Shown here in pieces: positions 63,786 to 64,000 of a stretch of 64,000 bases of DNA. Origin of the DNA: Bacteroidota bacterium (GTDB lineage: Bacteria > Bacteroidota > Bacteroidia > JAFLBG01); NCBI GenBank assembly GCA_017303975.1, contig JAFLBG010000004.1:1-64000 (forward strand), in the 5' to 3' direction. The notes under the pieces are model-generated. The model was given only the letters and a program-made list of their open reading frames with translations, ran no database searches and was not told where the DNA came from. The position numbers and the translations under genes are program-made. Position 1 is the first letter of the stretch, and every line of letters starts with the position of its first letter.

Positions 63786-64000
63786 AATATTGGCTTTTTA
63801 TATACGCCAAGCACAAGTCAATGGTGGCTTCTATACCTTTTTTGTGTGTACGCTCCACTCCGTGAGAAGCTGCTACCCCCGGACCAATTAGTGCTACACG
63901 AAAATCTTTTCCGGCTCTTAATGCAGCGGATCCGTCAGATCCGTAATAGGGATACACATCTAATTTGTAAGGAATTTTGTTTTTGTCTGCTAATTCTACC
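63784..64000 (-). CDS. M42-family metallopeptidase, C-terminal end (5' part outside window)
   Basis: An open frame from the window edge to a TGA at 63784-63786. It reads VELADKNKIPYKLDVYPYYG, GSDGSAALRAGKDFRVALIG and PGVAASHGVERTHKKGIEAT, typical of the M42 aminopeptidase C-terminus, where the His of SHGVERTH binds metal. At least 70 residues are visible. This enzyme family removes amino acids from peptide N-termini. Confidence 0.75.
   Translation of the reverse strand, partial: VELADKNKIPYKLDVYPYYGSDGSAALRAGKDFRVALIGPGVAASHGVERTHKKGIEATIDLCLAYIKSQY

Overview
The window looks like chromosomal DNA of an AT-rich member of the Bacteroidota, probably an environmental or draft genome. The sequence shows several type IX secretion (T9SS) substrates carrying type A sorting tails or the gliding-motility-associated (type B) tail, SprB, PKD and SBBP-type repeat proteins, promoters of the Bacteroidota form TAnnTTTG, a TonB receptor with a carboxypeptidase-regulatory-like domain, and pinensin-type leader peptides. 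No species can be named from this alone.

Layout. Bases 1-130 hold the tail of an IS3-type transposase abutting a T9SS protein (131-2689). Bases 2845-7030 carry a CvpA protein, a TetR regulator with a probable operator repeated in front of a TonB receptor, and an ADP-heptose pathway nucleotidyltransferase. Bases 7220-19006 mix housekeeping genes (exonuclease III, an ALDH7-like dehydrogenase), secreted proteins, a GT-C/TPR membrane protein, a HepT/MntA toxin-antitoxin pair and a thioredoxin-like lipoprotein. Bases 19075-20001 encode two paralogous RiPP-like precursors with nearly identical leaders and no visible maturation enzyme. Bases 20234-31360 are a block of four large secreted proteins. 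Bases 31365-45133 are mainly core genes: radA, lnt, hemB, a second GT-C/TPR protein, a Nfu-like protein, dnaX, a MORN-repeat protein, an EamA transporter, yicC and era.

The accessory island runs from an initiator tRNA-Met (45247-45322) to about 60.6 kb. A large serine recombinase reads into the tRNA gene. It is followed by small acidic and zinc-finger proteins, then an autoregulated XRE regulator, a PLD-helicase, an Eco57I-like methylase with a possible N-terminal nuclease fold, and an SMC/RecF-like ATPase. These overlap or nearly abut. This trio fits the helicase-methylase-ATPase (Hma-like) type of anti-phage system as I recall it. Next comes a separately promoted two-gene module: a DUF488 fusion protein and an unrecognised 271-residue partner. 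The right border holds four hairpins and a broken tRNA-like remnant that matches the tRNA-Met 3' half in three ordered blocks, so it may be the displaced old 3' half. Core genes then resume: a deoxyhypusine synthase-like enzyme, an AttH/CrtC-like T9SS protein and a cut M42 peptidase.

All calls come from reading the sequence and given translations by eye. No database search, structure prediction or alignment was run.
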